Below are positions 1-7,823 of a DNA stretch of 37,068 nt, one piece after another. Positions within the stretch are counted from its first letter, which is position 1; the number at the start of each line of letters is the position of its first letter. The translations under genes were made by a program, and so were the position numbers. Source of the stretch: CAG-582 sp964551965 (GTDB taxonomy: Bacteria; Bacillota_I; Bacilli_A; RF39; UBA660); the NCBI GenBank assembly GCA_964551965.1, contig CAZKFB010000008.1:1-37068 (forward strand). The letters are read 5' to 3'. The notes under the pieces were generated by a model, which was not told the origin of the DNA, ran no database searches, and saw nothing but the letters and a program-made list of their open reading frames with translations.

Positions 1-227
1 CTAATCATCCTTATATGGATTATGTCTATTATGTTGTATTAAATCATATATATCGTTTCTATGAGGAAATCTATGGAAGTGTTACTGAAGAATTCTTGGG
101 AGTTTTTAATTCTGCTAAGAATGAAAAAGATATCTCTTTAAGAGTAGAATTATTAAGTCAATTATTTTCTTTATTAGAAGGAAAATATGCTTTTGACTAT
201 AAAAACTATACTTTATATTTTGTATAA
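1..227 (+). CDS. C-terminal part of an unknown protein (5' end outside window)
   Basis: The reading frame is open from base 3 through the TAA at 225-227, so this is probably the end of a gene that begins upstream, not a 70-residue gene starting at the ATG at 15; no ribosome binding site can be seen before that ATG. The visible part is rich in aromatic and acidic residues and looks helical (segments around LSQLFSLLEG). I recognise no domain. The next gene has its own promoter immediately downstream, so this gene ends its own unit here, although I see no clear hairpin terminator after it. Confidence 0.55.
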   Translation, partial: NHPYMDYVYYVVLNHIYRFYEEIYGSVTEEFLGVFNSAKNEKDISLRVELLSQLFSLLEGKYAFDYKNYTLYFV

Positions 228-234
228 TACCGAA

Positions 235-263
235 TTGATTAAGTGAATATATTGTAGTATAAT
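235..263 (+). promoter_or_regulatory. Promoter of the 289-3707 operon
   Basis: A -35 box TTGATT (235-240) and a -10 box TATAAT (258-263) are separated by 17 bases, a near-consensus sigma-A promoter. The start codon at 289 lies 25 bases after the -10, giving a short leader holding the AAGGGTGA ribosome binding site at 277-284. Confidence 0.75.
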
Positions 264-288
264 TATATTACTATTTAAGGGTGATTTT

Positions 289-789
289 ATGTTAAAGAAA
301 TTTCAAAAGTTTTATAAGTATAATAGAATATATTGTATTCTTATGTTGATTTCTTTGTTCTGTTTTTTATTAATGGGAACGGGAGTTATCGTTTATTTTG
401 TAAGTCAAATTAATACTAGTAAATATGGTAATAGACTTGATGGATTAGATGATTATAATCAAAGTGAGATAGTTAAGAACTTAGAAAATAGTTATACGGA
501 TACTAAAATATTAGAAAAAAGTGTTAGAATTCAAGGTAAGATTGTCTATGTAGAATTAACTGTTGATCCAGCAACTACTAATGAAGATATTCAAACTATT
601 TGTACATCTAGTTTGAATGCTATAAAAGAAGAAGAGAAAGCTTATTTCGATCTTCAATTTATTGTAAAAAGAGAAGGATTAACTCCTTATTTAGGAAGTA
701 AAAATCATAGCAAGAGCAATGTAACTTGGGGTAATTATAGTTTTGATGTAACAACTACAACGACAACAACTAAGAAAAAGAAAAAGTAA
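289..789 (+). CDS. Membrane-anchored extracellular protein of unknown function
   Basis: A 166-residue protein with a short cytoplasmic N-terminus rich in Lys/Tyr, one membrane segment at about residues 16-42, then an extracellular domain of about 100 residues. It ends with a low-complexity tail of seven threonines followed by five lysines. I do not recognise the domain. It is the first gene of an operon: the next gene starts 19 bases later and encodes a membrane sensor-like protein, so a role at the cell surface with that protein is plausible but is inference. The start is supported by AAGGGTGA seven bases upstream. Confidence 0.7.
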   Translation: MLKKFQKFYKYNRIYCILMLISLFCFLLMGTGVIVYFVSQINTSKYGNRLDGLDDYNQSEIVKNLENSYTDTKILEKSVRIQGKIVYVELTVDPATTNEDIQTICTSSLNAIKEEEKAYFDLQFIVKREGLTPYLGSKNHSKSNVTWGNYSFDVTTTTTTTKKKKK

Positions 790-808
790 GAATAATTAGA
801 GGTTATTT

Positions 809-2848
809 ATGAAAAAAAAGAAAAGAATATTATTAATAGTAGTAATTGCTACTATTCTTGTTTCTGGTATTGGTTTTGCATTATATAATGCCTTAATAGA
901 TGAGAATAGTTTGTCAATTAATGAAAAGAAATGGCTTGATCAGAATTCTAATAATGTTATTCAAATAAGTATACCTAATGATATACCAGTATTCGGTAGT
1001 ACGGGTGAAGGAGTATTCTTTGATTATATTGAATATTTAAATAAGAAGACAAATTTAGATATCAGTAAGAATATGGTATCTTATCATTCTGCTCCGACAG
1101 GATATCATTTTGAAATTAATGATGTATATGATAGAGACGGTCTATTGTTATATAAAGATCACTTTGTTCTTGTTAGTAAGAATAATGGATCTTTTACTGA
1201 TGATAGTATTTTGTCTTTGAAGCCTGGTATTGTTAATAGTACAAGTGAAATGGTTACTAAGTATTATAATACTAATACAGATTCATTTAATCTTTATGAA
1301 TCATACGCTAAAATAACTGAAGATTTAGGAAATGGTAATCTTCAATATGCATTAGTTCCATTAAATGAATATAAAGATGAAATAATTGCTGATAATATTA
1401 ATATATTATTTCATGTATCTGATTTAAATAAATATTACTATTATAAATTAGGTGAAGATCCAATGCTTAATAGTATTATGAAGAAAACTTTTAGTAGTTT
1501 TAAAGATTCTTTATTTGAAAAATCATTCAATGAAAATAATTATAAATTATTTATCAATAATTTAAAGATTACGGAAGCTGAAGAAGATTCTTTAACTAAT
1601 GAAGTATATCATTATGGATTTGTAGAAAATCGTCCTTATGAAATATTAACTGGTGGTAACTATGGTGGTATCACTGCTGATTATTTAAGAATTTTTGAAG
1701 AATTTTCAGGCGTAGAGTTTACTTATAAAAAATATAAAACTACTGCAGAATTAGCGGAAGCAGCTATTGATAATAAAATAGATTTATATTATAACTATTA
1801 TGATTTAATAACTAACTTTGTTGATTGTGGAAGTTTAAAAAATATTACTTACTATGTAATTGCTCATAATAAAATAGATTTAAGTTTATCAAATATTAAT
1901 GGTTTAGCTTATCGTGATGTCTATGTACAAAAAGACTCATATCTATTTGATTTACTAGAAGATTTAGATAATGTTAATATTATAACTTATTCAAATACTA
2001 ATGAACTTGAGAAAATATTAAATAAAGAAAGTATTATTTTAGTTGATAATTATACTTATAATTACTATATAAATAAATTATCTAATAATTATACAGTTAG
2101 ATTAAGAAATTCTTTAGATGGTGAAACATATTCATTTAGATATAAAACGGATACTGATACTTTCTATAAATTGTTTAATGCATATACTAAGACACTTGAT
2201 CCTAATGATGTTATAAGAACAGGAATGGTATCTTATAATAAAGTAGATCAAGATGGTAAGTTTGTTGGTACTGTTGCAAAATATATTTTAATTATTGTAT
2301 TTGGTTCTTTCTTAGCTATTCTATTCGTTAGAAAGAAGAGTAAGAATGTTAAGTTAAATACTAAAGTTAAAAAAGAAGATAGATTAAAATATATTGATTT
2401 ATTAACTTCATTAAAGAATAGAAATTATTACAATGAGAAAATTCATATTTGGAATAAAAATACGATTTATCCACAAACTGTTATTGTAATGGATATTAAT
2501 CGCGTTAAAGAATTAAATGATTCTTATGGACATGAAGAGGGAGATAAACAAATTCAAGCTGTTGCTAATATTTTAATTAAGACACAGATAGATAATTCCG
2601 AAATTATTAGAACTGATGGTAATGAATTCTTTGTTTATCTAATTGGATACTCAGAAAAACAAATATTAACATATATGAAAAAATTAGTTAAAGAGTTTAA
2701 GAAACTTCCATACGATTCAGGTGTTGCTATGGGATTCAGCATGATTCTTGATGATACTAAGTTAATTGAAGATGCATTTAATGAAGCTAGTATTCAAATG
2801 CGTGATAATAAAGAATCAGATGAGGAAAAAAATGACAAAAAAATTTAA
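809..2848 (+). CDS. Membrane sensor-like protein: two substrate-binding-like domains and a degenerate GGDEF domain
   Basis: A 679-residue protein. A membrane segment lies at about residues 5-28, followed by about 450 extracellular residues with two stretches that resemble family 3 solute-binding domains (one from about 45, one from about 265). A second membrane segment is at about 485-508 and a cytoplasmic GGDEF-type domain at about 530-660. The substrate loop NDSYGHEEGD and the first metal-binding Asp (VIVMDIN, about 560) are present, but the signature at about 603-607 reads DGNEF instead of GGDEF/GGEEF, so the metal-binding acidic third residue is Asn. No RxxD inhibitory site is seen before it. 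Diguanylate cyclase activity is therefore unlikely; a GTP- or ligand-sensing role is inference. It overlaps the start of yihY by 17 bases. Confidence 0.8.
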   Translation: MKKKKRILLIVVIATILVSGIGFALYNALIDENSLSINEKKWLDQNSNNVIQISIPNDIPVFGSTGEGVFFDYIEYLNKKTNLDISKNMVSYHSAPTGYHFEINDVYDRDGLLLYKDHFVLVSKNNGSFTDDSILSLKPGIVNSTSEMVTKYYNTNTDSFNLYESYAKITEDLGNGNLQYALVPLNEYKDEIIADNINILFHVSDLNKYYYYKLGEDPMLNSIMKKTFSSFKDSLFEKSFNENNYKLFINNLKITEAEEDSLTNEVYHYGFVENRPYEILTGGNYGGITADYLRIFEEFSGVEFTYKKYKTTAELAEAAIDNKIDLYYNYYDLITNFVDCGSLKNITYYVIAHNKIDLSLSNINGLAYRDVYVQKDSYLFDLLEDLDNVNIITYSNTNELEKILNKESIILVDNYTYNYYINKLSNNYTVRLRNSLDGETYSFRYKTDTDTFYKLFNAYTKTLDPNDVIRTGMVSYNKVDQDGKFVGTVAKYILIIVFGSFLAILFVRKKSKNVKLNTKVKKEDRLKYIDLLTSLKNRNYYNEKIHIWNKNTIYPQTVIVMDINRVKELNDSYGHEEGDKQIQAVANILIKTQIDNSEIIRTDGNEFFVYLIGYSEKQILTYMKKLVKEFKKLPYDSGVAMGFSMILDDTKLIEDAFNEASIQMRDNKESDEEKNDKKI

Positions 2849-3707
2849 TTATTTTACTAAACAAACTAAAGATAATTTAATTCAATATGTTAATAAGCTA
2901 TTCAGTATTATTAAGAAACCTGAGATGGGTGTTTTGCCTGGACAAATTGCCTTCTCAGTAATTCTTTCTATAGTTCCAATTATAACTCTTTTAGGATTTG
3001 TTGCATCGATGATAGGAATTAATATGGATACTATTATTTCAAGTTTAAATAATATAGTTCCGGGTGGAGCTGAAGGATTGAGACCAATTCTTGATGGTTC
3101 TAATATTGACTTTAGATTAACTTTAATATTTATATGGATGTTCTATTTAGCAAGTAATGGATGTAATTCTTTAATACTAGCAAGCAATACGATTTATGGT
3201 ATTAATAAGTCTAGTTGGTTAAGTCGTAGAATTAAAGCAATATTTATGACGATAGCTATAATAATTATTTTCTTATTTATGTTAATCGTTCCTGCTTTTG
3301 GATCACGATTTGTAGAGTTATTTAGTGATACATCTTTCTATAGTCAGATAAGTACTATATACAATGTATTAAAAGGTCCTCTCACATGGATAATAATGTT
3401 TGTATTTATTAGAGCATTTTATGAATTTGCACCAGACCGTGTTAGAAAGAATTCGCATATAAATGCAGGAGCAATATTTACAACGATTGGTTGGATAATA
3501 ATAACATTTATCTATAGTCAGTTATCACTTAATATGACTAATTATAACTTATTCTATGGAGCATTATCGAACATTGCTTTCTTAATGATTTGGTTATATT
3601 TTATGTCATTTGTCTTTGTAATAGGTTTAGTATTAAATTATGGTGCTGAACAAGATCAAGTTACAATGGAAGAGACTGGTGCTGTTAAGATAATAAAAGA
3701 TAGATAA
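2832..3707 (+). CDS. YihY/BrkB-family inner membrane protein
   Basis: A 291-residue polytopic membrane protein of the YihY/virulence factor BrkB family (once annotated ribonuclease BN; the transport or structural role is still unclear). Family features: the early PGQIAFSVILSIVPIITLLG segment, the middle WxxxRRIKAIFMTIAI helix, the APDRVRKNSHINAGAIFTTIGW stretch and a final LMIWLYFMSFVFVIGLVLNY helix. I chose the ATG at 2832 because GAGG sits at 2822-2825; an in-frame ATG at 2766 would place 22 residues of charged, non-family sequence in front and lies deep in the upstream gene. It overlaps the GGDEF-protein gene by 17 bases, so the two are translationally linked. The stop codon lies in the loop of the terminator. 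Confidence 0.88.
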   Translation: MTKKFNYFTKQTKDNLIQYVNKLFSIIKKPEMGVLPGQIAFSVILSIVPIITLLGFVASMIGINMDTIISSLNNIVPGGAEGLRPILDGSNIDFRLTLIFIWMFYLASNGCNSLILASNTIYGINKSSWLSRRIKAIFMTIAIIIIFLFMLIVPAFGSRFVELFSDTSFYSQISTIYNVLKGPLTWIIMFVFIRAFYEFAPDRVRKNSHINAGAIFTTIGWIIITFIYSQLSLNMTNYNLFYGALSNIAFLMIWLYFMSFVFVIGLVLNYGAEQDQVTMEETGAVKIIKDR

Positions 3708-3722
3708 TTCTATCTTTTTTTT
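3695..3722 (+). terminator. Intrinsic terminator, stop codon of yihY in its loop
   Basis: A 10-bp stem AAAAGATAGA (3695-3704) / TCTATCTTTT (3709-3718) with loop TAAT, followed by a T run to 3722. The TAA of the upstream gene is bases 3705-3707, that is, inside the loop. Confidence 0.85.
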
Positions 3723-3731
3723 AATTTCTAG

Positions 3732-3740
3732 TGTTATAAT
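3732..3740 (+). promoter_or_regulatory. Extended -10 promoter of the corA-like gene
   Basis: TGTTATAAT at 3732-3740 is a perfect extended -10 element. The ATG at 3759 is only 18 bases downstream, so the leader should be about 12 bases, just enough for the GGTGATG ribosome binding site. Confidence 0.7.
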
Positions 3741-3758
3741 TATTATGATGGTGATGAT

Positions 3759-4589
3759 ATGCAAAAAATAATTTATAAAACGGAAATACAAGATTATTCT
3801 AATGATATTGATCAATCAATTATTGATTATATTAATAGTGAATCAATAGAAACTTTTGAAAACTTTGATAATTATGATTTGATTGCTTTTAATTGGTATG
3901 ATGCTGATAATAATTATCGTAAAACATTCAAAGTAATTATCTATATTGATTCCGATGATTTATTCTTTATTGTTGACAATGATAATGCTAAGAATATGAT
4001 AGAAGAATATATAACACCAACTGAAAATAATGAAAATACTTTGTTCTATTTCTTTAGAAATATTCTTAGAAGTAATACTAGGTATTTAGAAGAATTAGAA
4101 ATAAAGATTAGTGAATTAGATGAAGAAGCTATCAAGAATACTAGTGATCAAATGAGTTTGAAAATAGTAAAATATAAGAATCGTATTTTATCTTTAAAGA
4201 GATACTATGAACAATTAGAATTTTTATTTGATGAGATAGGTGATAATGATAATGGATTATTTAGTAAAAAGTGTCTAAATAATTTTGATATATTACATAA
4301 TCGAGTATTGAGATTTATTTCACAAATTGTTACATTAAGAGACTATTTATCTCAAGTAAGAGAAGCTAATCAATCAGCAATTAGTAATGAGCAGAGTAAG
4401 TTAATGAAGTTATTTACTTTAATTACTTCGATATTCATGCCTCTTACTTTAATTGTTGGTTGGTATGGGATGAATTTAAAGATGCCAGAATTTACTTGGG
4501 ATTATGGATATTTATTCGTAATTATATTGAGTATTGTAATAAGTGTAATTTGGTTTATTATTTTTAAAAATAAAAAATGGTTTAAATAA
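3759..4589 (+). CDS. corA: CorA-family magnesium/divalent cation transporter
   Basis: A 276-residue protein with the CorA layout: an alpha/beta N-terminal cytoplasmic domain, a long helical region (about 105-215, including LEELEIKISELDEEAIK and a stretch of charged helix), then two C-terminal membrane helices. The GMN signature that forms the pore filter is present as WYGMNLKMPE between the two helices (about residues 240-249). CorA proteins form pentamers that import Mg2+ and sometimes Co2+/Ni2+. It is shorter than typical CorA (about 315 residues), mainly in the N-terminal domain. It stands as a single gene with its own promoter. A second Mg2+ transporter, MgtE, is encoded at 18248. Confidence 0.9.
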   Translation: MQKIIYKTEIQDYSNDIDQSIIDYINSESIETFENFDNYDLIAFNWYDADNNYRKTFKVIIYIDSDDLFFIVDNDNAKNMIEEYITPTENNENTLFYFFRNILRSNTRYLEELEIKISELDEEAIKNTSDQMSLKIVKYKNRILSLKRYYEQLEFLFDEIGDNDNGLFSKKCLNNFDILHNRVLRFISQIVTLRDYLSQVREANQSAISNEQSKLMKLFTLITSIFMPLTLIVGWYGMNLKMPEFTWDYGYLFVIILSIVISVIWFIIFKNKKWFK

Positions 4590-4599
4590 TTATATTATA

Positions 4600-4608
4600 T
4601 GGTATAAT
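4600..4608 (+). promoter_or_regulatory. Extended -10 promoter of the ECF-like/truA operon
   Basis: TGGTATAAT at 4600-4608 fits the extended -10 consensus. A transcription start near 4615 would make an ATG at 4619 almost leaderless, so the ATG at 4634, behind GGGAG at 4621-4625, is the likelier start. Confidence 0.6.
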
Positions 4609-4633
4609 AAAAACTATTATGGGAGTTGTTGGT

Positions 4634-5383
4634 ATGAAGTTATTGGAAGTAAAATCTCTTGATATTAGTATTGATTTAAATGGGAATACAACTAGTATTA
4701 TTGGCCCCGAATCTTCAGGTAAAACTAAGTTACTTAAAAAACTTATTAATCATATACCTAATGAAGATATATTTATCGACAATGTATGTATAAGAGATTA
4801 TGATATTTCATTTTTAAAGAATAATATATTTGTTGTATTTGATGATGATACTTTTAAATGTGAATATGTAGCTGAAGAATTATTCTACTATTTGAATGCT
4901 CTAGGTTATATGATTGATGAAATAACAAAGAAGATTAATTCATTTATTAAGACTTTTAAATTATCGGGATATGAGAATAAGCGAATAGATTCTCTAAGTG
5001 TTGAAATGCGTGTATATATAAAAATACTTTCAATGTTAATTGTTGAGCCAAAGATATTTGGTATAGATAATTTATTCCCATATCTAACTAAAGAACATAT
5101 AGATTTAATATTAAAATACATTAAGAAAAAGAAGATATCTCTAATTAATGTAATTAATGATGGAGAATACTTAAAGTATACGGAAGATGTAATTGTTCTA
5201 AATGAAGAAAAATGTGTAATAAAAACTAATGTTAAAGATTTATTAACAGGTAATTCAATCCTTCCTTATATTGGTATTAAACTTCCTTTTGCTGTTGAAT
5301 TATCAAATAACTTAATGCTTTATGGATTAATTGAAAAAATTGAATATGATAATGAATCTTTAGAGGTGAAATTATGGAAGTAG
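4634..5383 (+). CDS. Degenerate EcfA1-like ABC ATPase (P-loop kept, catalytic residues lost)
   Basis: A 249-residue protein with the fold order of ECF-transporter ATPases. The Walker A motif GPESSGKT is intact (residues 24-31). The rest is decayed: the Q-loop reads VVFDDDTF instead of FQxP, the LSGGQ signature is replaced by LSVEM, Walker B ends IFGIDN with Asn instead of the catalytic Glu, and the switch His is Asn (INVIND). The C-terminal LPFAVELSNNL resembles the end of EcfA proteins. It precedes a second decayed ATPase and then truA-rplM-rpsI, the conserved position of ecfA1-ecfA2-ecfT, but no ecfT gene is present. It may bind ATP but should hydrolyse it poorly; its function is unknown. 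It overlaps the next gene by 10 bases. The start was chosen by GGGAG at 4621. Confidence 0.72.
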   Translation: MKLLEVKSLDISIDLNGNTTSIIGPESSGKTKLLKKLINHIPNEDIFIDNVCIRDYDISFLKNNIFVVFDDDTFKCEYVAEELFYYLNALGYMIDEITKKINSFIKTFKLSGYENKRIDSLSVEMRVYIKILSMLIVEPKIFGIDNLFPYLTKEHIDLILKYIKKKKISLINVINDGEYLKYTEDVIVLNEEKCVIKTNVKDLLTGNSILPYIGIKLPFAVELSNNLMLYGLIEKIEYDNESLEVKLWK

Positions 5384-6012
5384 TATATACAGAAAAGTTA
5401 CCTAAGAAGTTTAAAACTACTAAAGATAAGATTATTGGTATTTATGGAGATATCTTAGACTTAGTTAGTATTGGATTTGATATTAATGGCATAAGTTACG
5501 ATGATGAATGGACAGTTAAAAGATTCTTAAATGGATTTGGATTTAAAAAGAAAAAGAACTATATTAGTACGATTGAATATTTAGAGATCGATAAAAATAT
5601 ATTAAATACGAAGATATGTAATTTACCTAAGAGTAAGTTTAAGTTTGTATTATTAGCATATTTATTGATTAACAATAAGAATATGATTATTTTCGATTAT
5701 TTTGATGTAGGTTTAGCTTATCAAGATAAGAGACAATTATCGAAGATTATAAGACTCATGAAGAACGATGGATATACTAGTTTTATTGTTAGTAATGATT
5801 TAGTGTATTTGAGTACGATTGTTGATAAACTAATGGTTATTAAAAGTGGTTCCGTTGTTTATGATGGTTCTGTGAGTGATTATTTAAGTATATGTGAAGA
5901 TAATCCCGTAATCTTAGATTTTATTAAGAAATCTAATGATATGGGAGCCGGATTAGAACTAACACTAGATTCAAGAGAATTACTAAAGGATATATATAGG
6001 AGAAAGAGCTAA
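5374..6012 (+). CDS. Degenerate EcfA2-like ABC ATPase lacking Walker A
   Basis: A 212-residue protein. The beginning IIGIYGDILDLVS sits where an ABC Walker A would be, but no GxxGxGK(S/T) exists. The signature region reads LPKSK, Walker B is MIIFDYFDVGL (Asp kept, catalytic Glu replaced by Tyr), and the switch region reads IVSNDLVYL with Asn for His. The downstream VDKLMVIKSGSVVYDGSVSDYL is typical of ABC ATPase C-terminal strands, which supports the assignment. It is shorter than EcfA2 (about 280). The position between the EcfA1-like gene and truA matches ecfA2. RBS GAGGTGA at 5363-5369; the stop overlaps the truA start (TAATG). Confidence 0.68.
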   Translation: MEVVYTEKLPKKFKTTKDKIIGIYGDILDLVSIGFDINGISYDDEWTVKRFLNGFGFKKKKNYISTIEYLEIDKNILNTKICNLPKSKFKFVLLAYLLINNKNMIIFDYFDVGLAYQDKRQLSKIIRLMKNDGYTSFIVSNDLVYLSTIVDKLMVIKSGSVVYDGSVSDYLSICEDNPVILDFIKKSNDMGAGLELTLDSRELLKDIYRRKS

Positions 6013-6734
6013 TGAGATATTTGATTAAAATTAGTTATGATGGTTCAAAATTCTTTGGTTTTCAACGCTTGAAAGGGAAAAAGTCTATACAAGGAGAACT
6101 TGAAAGAGTATTAACCAAGATTAATAAGACAATAGTTGTTGTTAAGGGAGCTGGAAGAACAGATCGAGGTGTTCATGCTTATGATCAAGGAGTATCTTTT
6201 GATTTAAATGTTAATATTACTGAGTCTGGTTTAAAATCAGCTATGAATAGTCTATTAGATCCTGCTATTCATGTTAATGATTGTATGGTAGTTGATGATA
6301 AGTTTCATGCTCGATTTGATGTTAAAATGAAAACTTATGAATATATTATTAATGTGGGTGATTATGACCCTATTATAAACGACTATGTATATAACTATAA
6401 TCATGATTTAAATATTAAAGCAATGAAGAAAGCTATTAAATCATTTATTGGTATACATAGTTTTGAAGCATTTGCTTCCGGTGAAAGAGAATCTTATAAT
6501 TCTATTATATATAAAGTTAAGATTACTAAAAAGAATGATCTAATATATATAAGATTTGTAGGTAAGAGTTTCTACCGTTATATGGTAAGAAATATGGTTG
6601 GCGCTCTGATGTCAGTAGGGATGGATAAGAATGATCCAACTTGTATTAAAGAATTATTATCAGAAAGATATAATACGATTAATTATATGACGGTTCCGGC
6701 AAATGGCCTATATTTAACAAAAGTAGAATATTAA
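6012..6734 (+). CDS. truA: tRNA pseudouridine(38-40) synthase TruA
   Basis: A 240-residue protein, the normal length. TruA converts uridines 38-40 in the anticodon stem-loop of many tRNAs to pseudouridine. The catalytic motif GAGRTDRGVHA contains the essential Asp51; other family segments are YDGSKFFGFQ near the start, FHARFDVKMKTYEYII and the C-terminal FVGKSFYRYMVRNMVGALMSVG. It starts inside the stop codon of the preceding gene (TAATG), so it is translationally coupled to the ECF-like pair, and it precedes rplM-rpsI as in Bacilli. Confidence 0.97.
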   Translation: MRYLIKISYDGSKFFGFQRLKGKKSIQGELERVLTKINKTIVVVKGAGRTDRGVHAYDQGVSFDLNVNITESGLKSAMNSLLDPAIHVNDCMVVDDKFHARFDVKMKTYEYIINVGDYDPIINDYVYNYNHDLNIKAMKKAIKSFIGIHSFEAFASGERESYNSIIYKVKITKKNDLIYIRFVGKSFYRYMVRNMVGALMSVGMDKNDPTCIKELLSERYNTINYMTVPANGLYLTKVEY

Positions 6735-6756
6735 ATTGTAAATTCACTAAAAACAT

Positions 6757-6785
6757 TTGACTTTTAGGTGCTAATAACATATAAT
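6757..6785 (+). promoter_or_regulatory. Promoter of rplM-rpsI
   Basis: TTGACT (6757-6762), a 17-base spacer and TATAAT (6780-6785) form a strong sigma-A promoter just after truA, consistent with separate high expression of the ribosomal protein genes. Confidence 0.8.
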
Positions 6786-6792
6786 TTTAACT

Positions 6793-6866
6793 GGTACATT
6801 TTTTAATTTCTTGAATTGTTATCGATGTGGGAAGTTGATAATGGTAAGAGATATTATGAAAGGGAT
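6793..6866 (+). promoter_or_regulatory. rplM 5' leader, possible L13 autoregulatory structure
   Basis: The leader is about 80 bases, much longer than most leaders in this window. It contains TTATC (6820-6824) pairing with GATAA (about 6837-6841) around a G-rich loop, GATGTGGGAAGTT. In low-GC Gram-positive bacteria rplM is often preceded by the L13 leader, to which r-protein binds to repress the operon. The position and the small stem fit, but I cannot confirm the family consensus by eye. Confidence 0.4.
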
Positions 6867-6873
6867 TAAATAT

Positions 6874-7305
6874 ATGAAGAATACATTCATGGAAAAGAAA
6901 GAAGACGTAAAACGTAATTGGTATGTAATTGATGCTACTGATTTAACTCTAGGTAGACTTGCTACTAAAGTTGCAACTATCTTAAGAGGAAAACATAAAG
7001 TAACATATACACCTCATATCGATTGTGGAGACTATGTTATCATAACTAATGCTAGTAAGGTTAAATTAACTGGTAATAAGTTAGATGACAAAATGTATTA
7101 TAATCATTCTGGATTCCCAGGAGGATTAAGAGAACGTAATGCAAGAGAAATGGTTGAAAATTATCCTGTTGAAATGGTAGAAAGAGCTGTTAAAGGAATG
7201 TTACCTAATGGTCCTTTAGGAAGACAAATGTATAAGAAATTATTTGTTTTTGCTGGAGAGAACCATGACAAACAAGCTCAAAAGCCTGAGACTATTACTT
7301 TATAG
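6874..7305 (+). CDS. rplM: 50S ribosomal protein L13
   Basis: A 143-residue protein that assembles early into the large ribosomal subunit. Family landmarks are visible in order: NWYVIDATDLTLGRLATKVA, LRGKHKVTYTPHIDCGDYV, LTGNKLDDKMYYNHSGFPGG, VKGMLPNGPLGRQMYKKLFV and the C-terminal HDKQAQKPE. I chose the ATG at 6874 (MKNTFMEKK) over in-frame ATGs at 6841 and 6856 because it matches the length and N-terminus of Bacilli L13 and AAAGGGA lies at about 6858-6864. rpsI follows 9 bases after the stop. Confidence 0.97.
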   Translation: MKNTFMEKKEDVKRNWYVIDATDLTLGRLATKVATILRGKHKVTYTPHIDCGDYVIITNASKVKLTGNKLDDKMYYNHSGFPGGLRERNAREMVENYPVEMVERAVKGMLPNGPLGRQMYKKLFVFAGENHDKQAQKPETITL

Positions 7306-7314
7306 GAGGTTATT

Positions 7315-7731
7315 ATGAATAAGAAAGTTATATCTGCAAGCGGAAGAAGAAAAACAAGTTCTGCAAATGTAAAATTAGTTCCTGGTAGTGGAAAAATTAC
7401 TGTTAATGGAATTGATGTTAATGAATATTTCCCATTTGAAGTATTAGTTATGGATTTAAAACAACCATTAGTAGCTACTAACAACGAATCTACTTTTGAT
7501 ATCGATGTTGTAGTTAGAGGTGGTGGATATTCAGGTCAAACTGGAGCTATCCGTTTAGCTATTACTAAAGCATTACTAATTTATGATGAAGGTACTGATG
7601 CTTCTTCAGAAACTTCTTATAGAAGAATCTTAAAAGCTGAAGGATTCATTACTCGTGACCCTCGTGTTAAAGAACGTAAAAAATATGGTCTTAAGAAAGC
7701 ACGTAGAGCACCACAATTCTCAAAACGTTAA
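7315..7731 (+). CDS. rpsI: 30S ribosomal protein S9
   Basis: A 138-residue protein of the small subunit. Family landmarks: SASGRRKTSSANVKLVPGSG near the start, the VVRGGGYSGQTGAIRLAITKAL segment, and the basic C-terminal tail DPRVKERKKYGLKKARRAPQFSKR, whose final SKR reaches the P-site tRNA. GGAGG lies at 7304-7308, overlapping the rplM stop, so the two genes form one operon. A strong terminator follows. Confidence 0.97.
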   Translation: MNKKVISASGRRKTSSANVKLVPGSGKITVNGIDVNEYFPFEVLVMDLKQPLVATNNESTFDIDVVVRGGGYSGQTGAIRLAITKALLIYDEGTDASSETSYRRILKAEGFITRDPRVKERKKYGLKKARRAPQFSKR

Positions 7732-7743
7732 TATGTCTTTATT

Positions 7744-7767
7744 GCCTTGCTTATGCAAGGCTTTTTT
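7744..7767 (+). terminator. Terminator of the rplM-rpsI operon
   Basis: GCCTTGC (7744-7750), loop TTAT, GCAAGGC (7755-7761) and TTTTTT. It is the most GC-rich hairpin among the core-region terminators. Confidence 0.93.
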
Positions 7768-7768
7768 C

Positions 7769-7798
7769 TTGACCTTTTATACTCTTTTATGCTATTAT
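7769..7798 (+). promoter_or_regulatory. Promoter of the 7824 gene
   Basis: TTGACC (7769-7774) and TATTAT (7793-7798) with an 18-base spacer, right after the ribosomal terminator; a strong ribosome binding site GAAGGGGG follows at 7811-7818. Confidence 0.55.
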
Positions 7799-7823
7799 AT
7801 GTAGTCAAAAGAAGGGGGATAAT

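Noticed and set aside
2766..2831. 22-codon N-terminal extension of YihY
   Set aside because: Lies inside the upstream gene without its own ribosome binding site, whereas ATG 2832 has GAGG and matches the family start.
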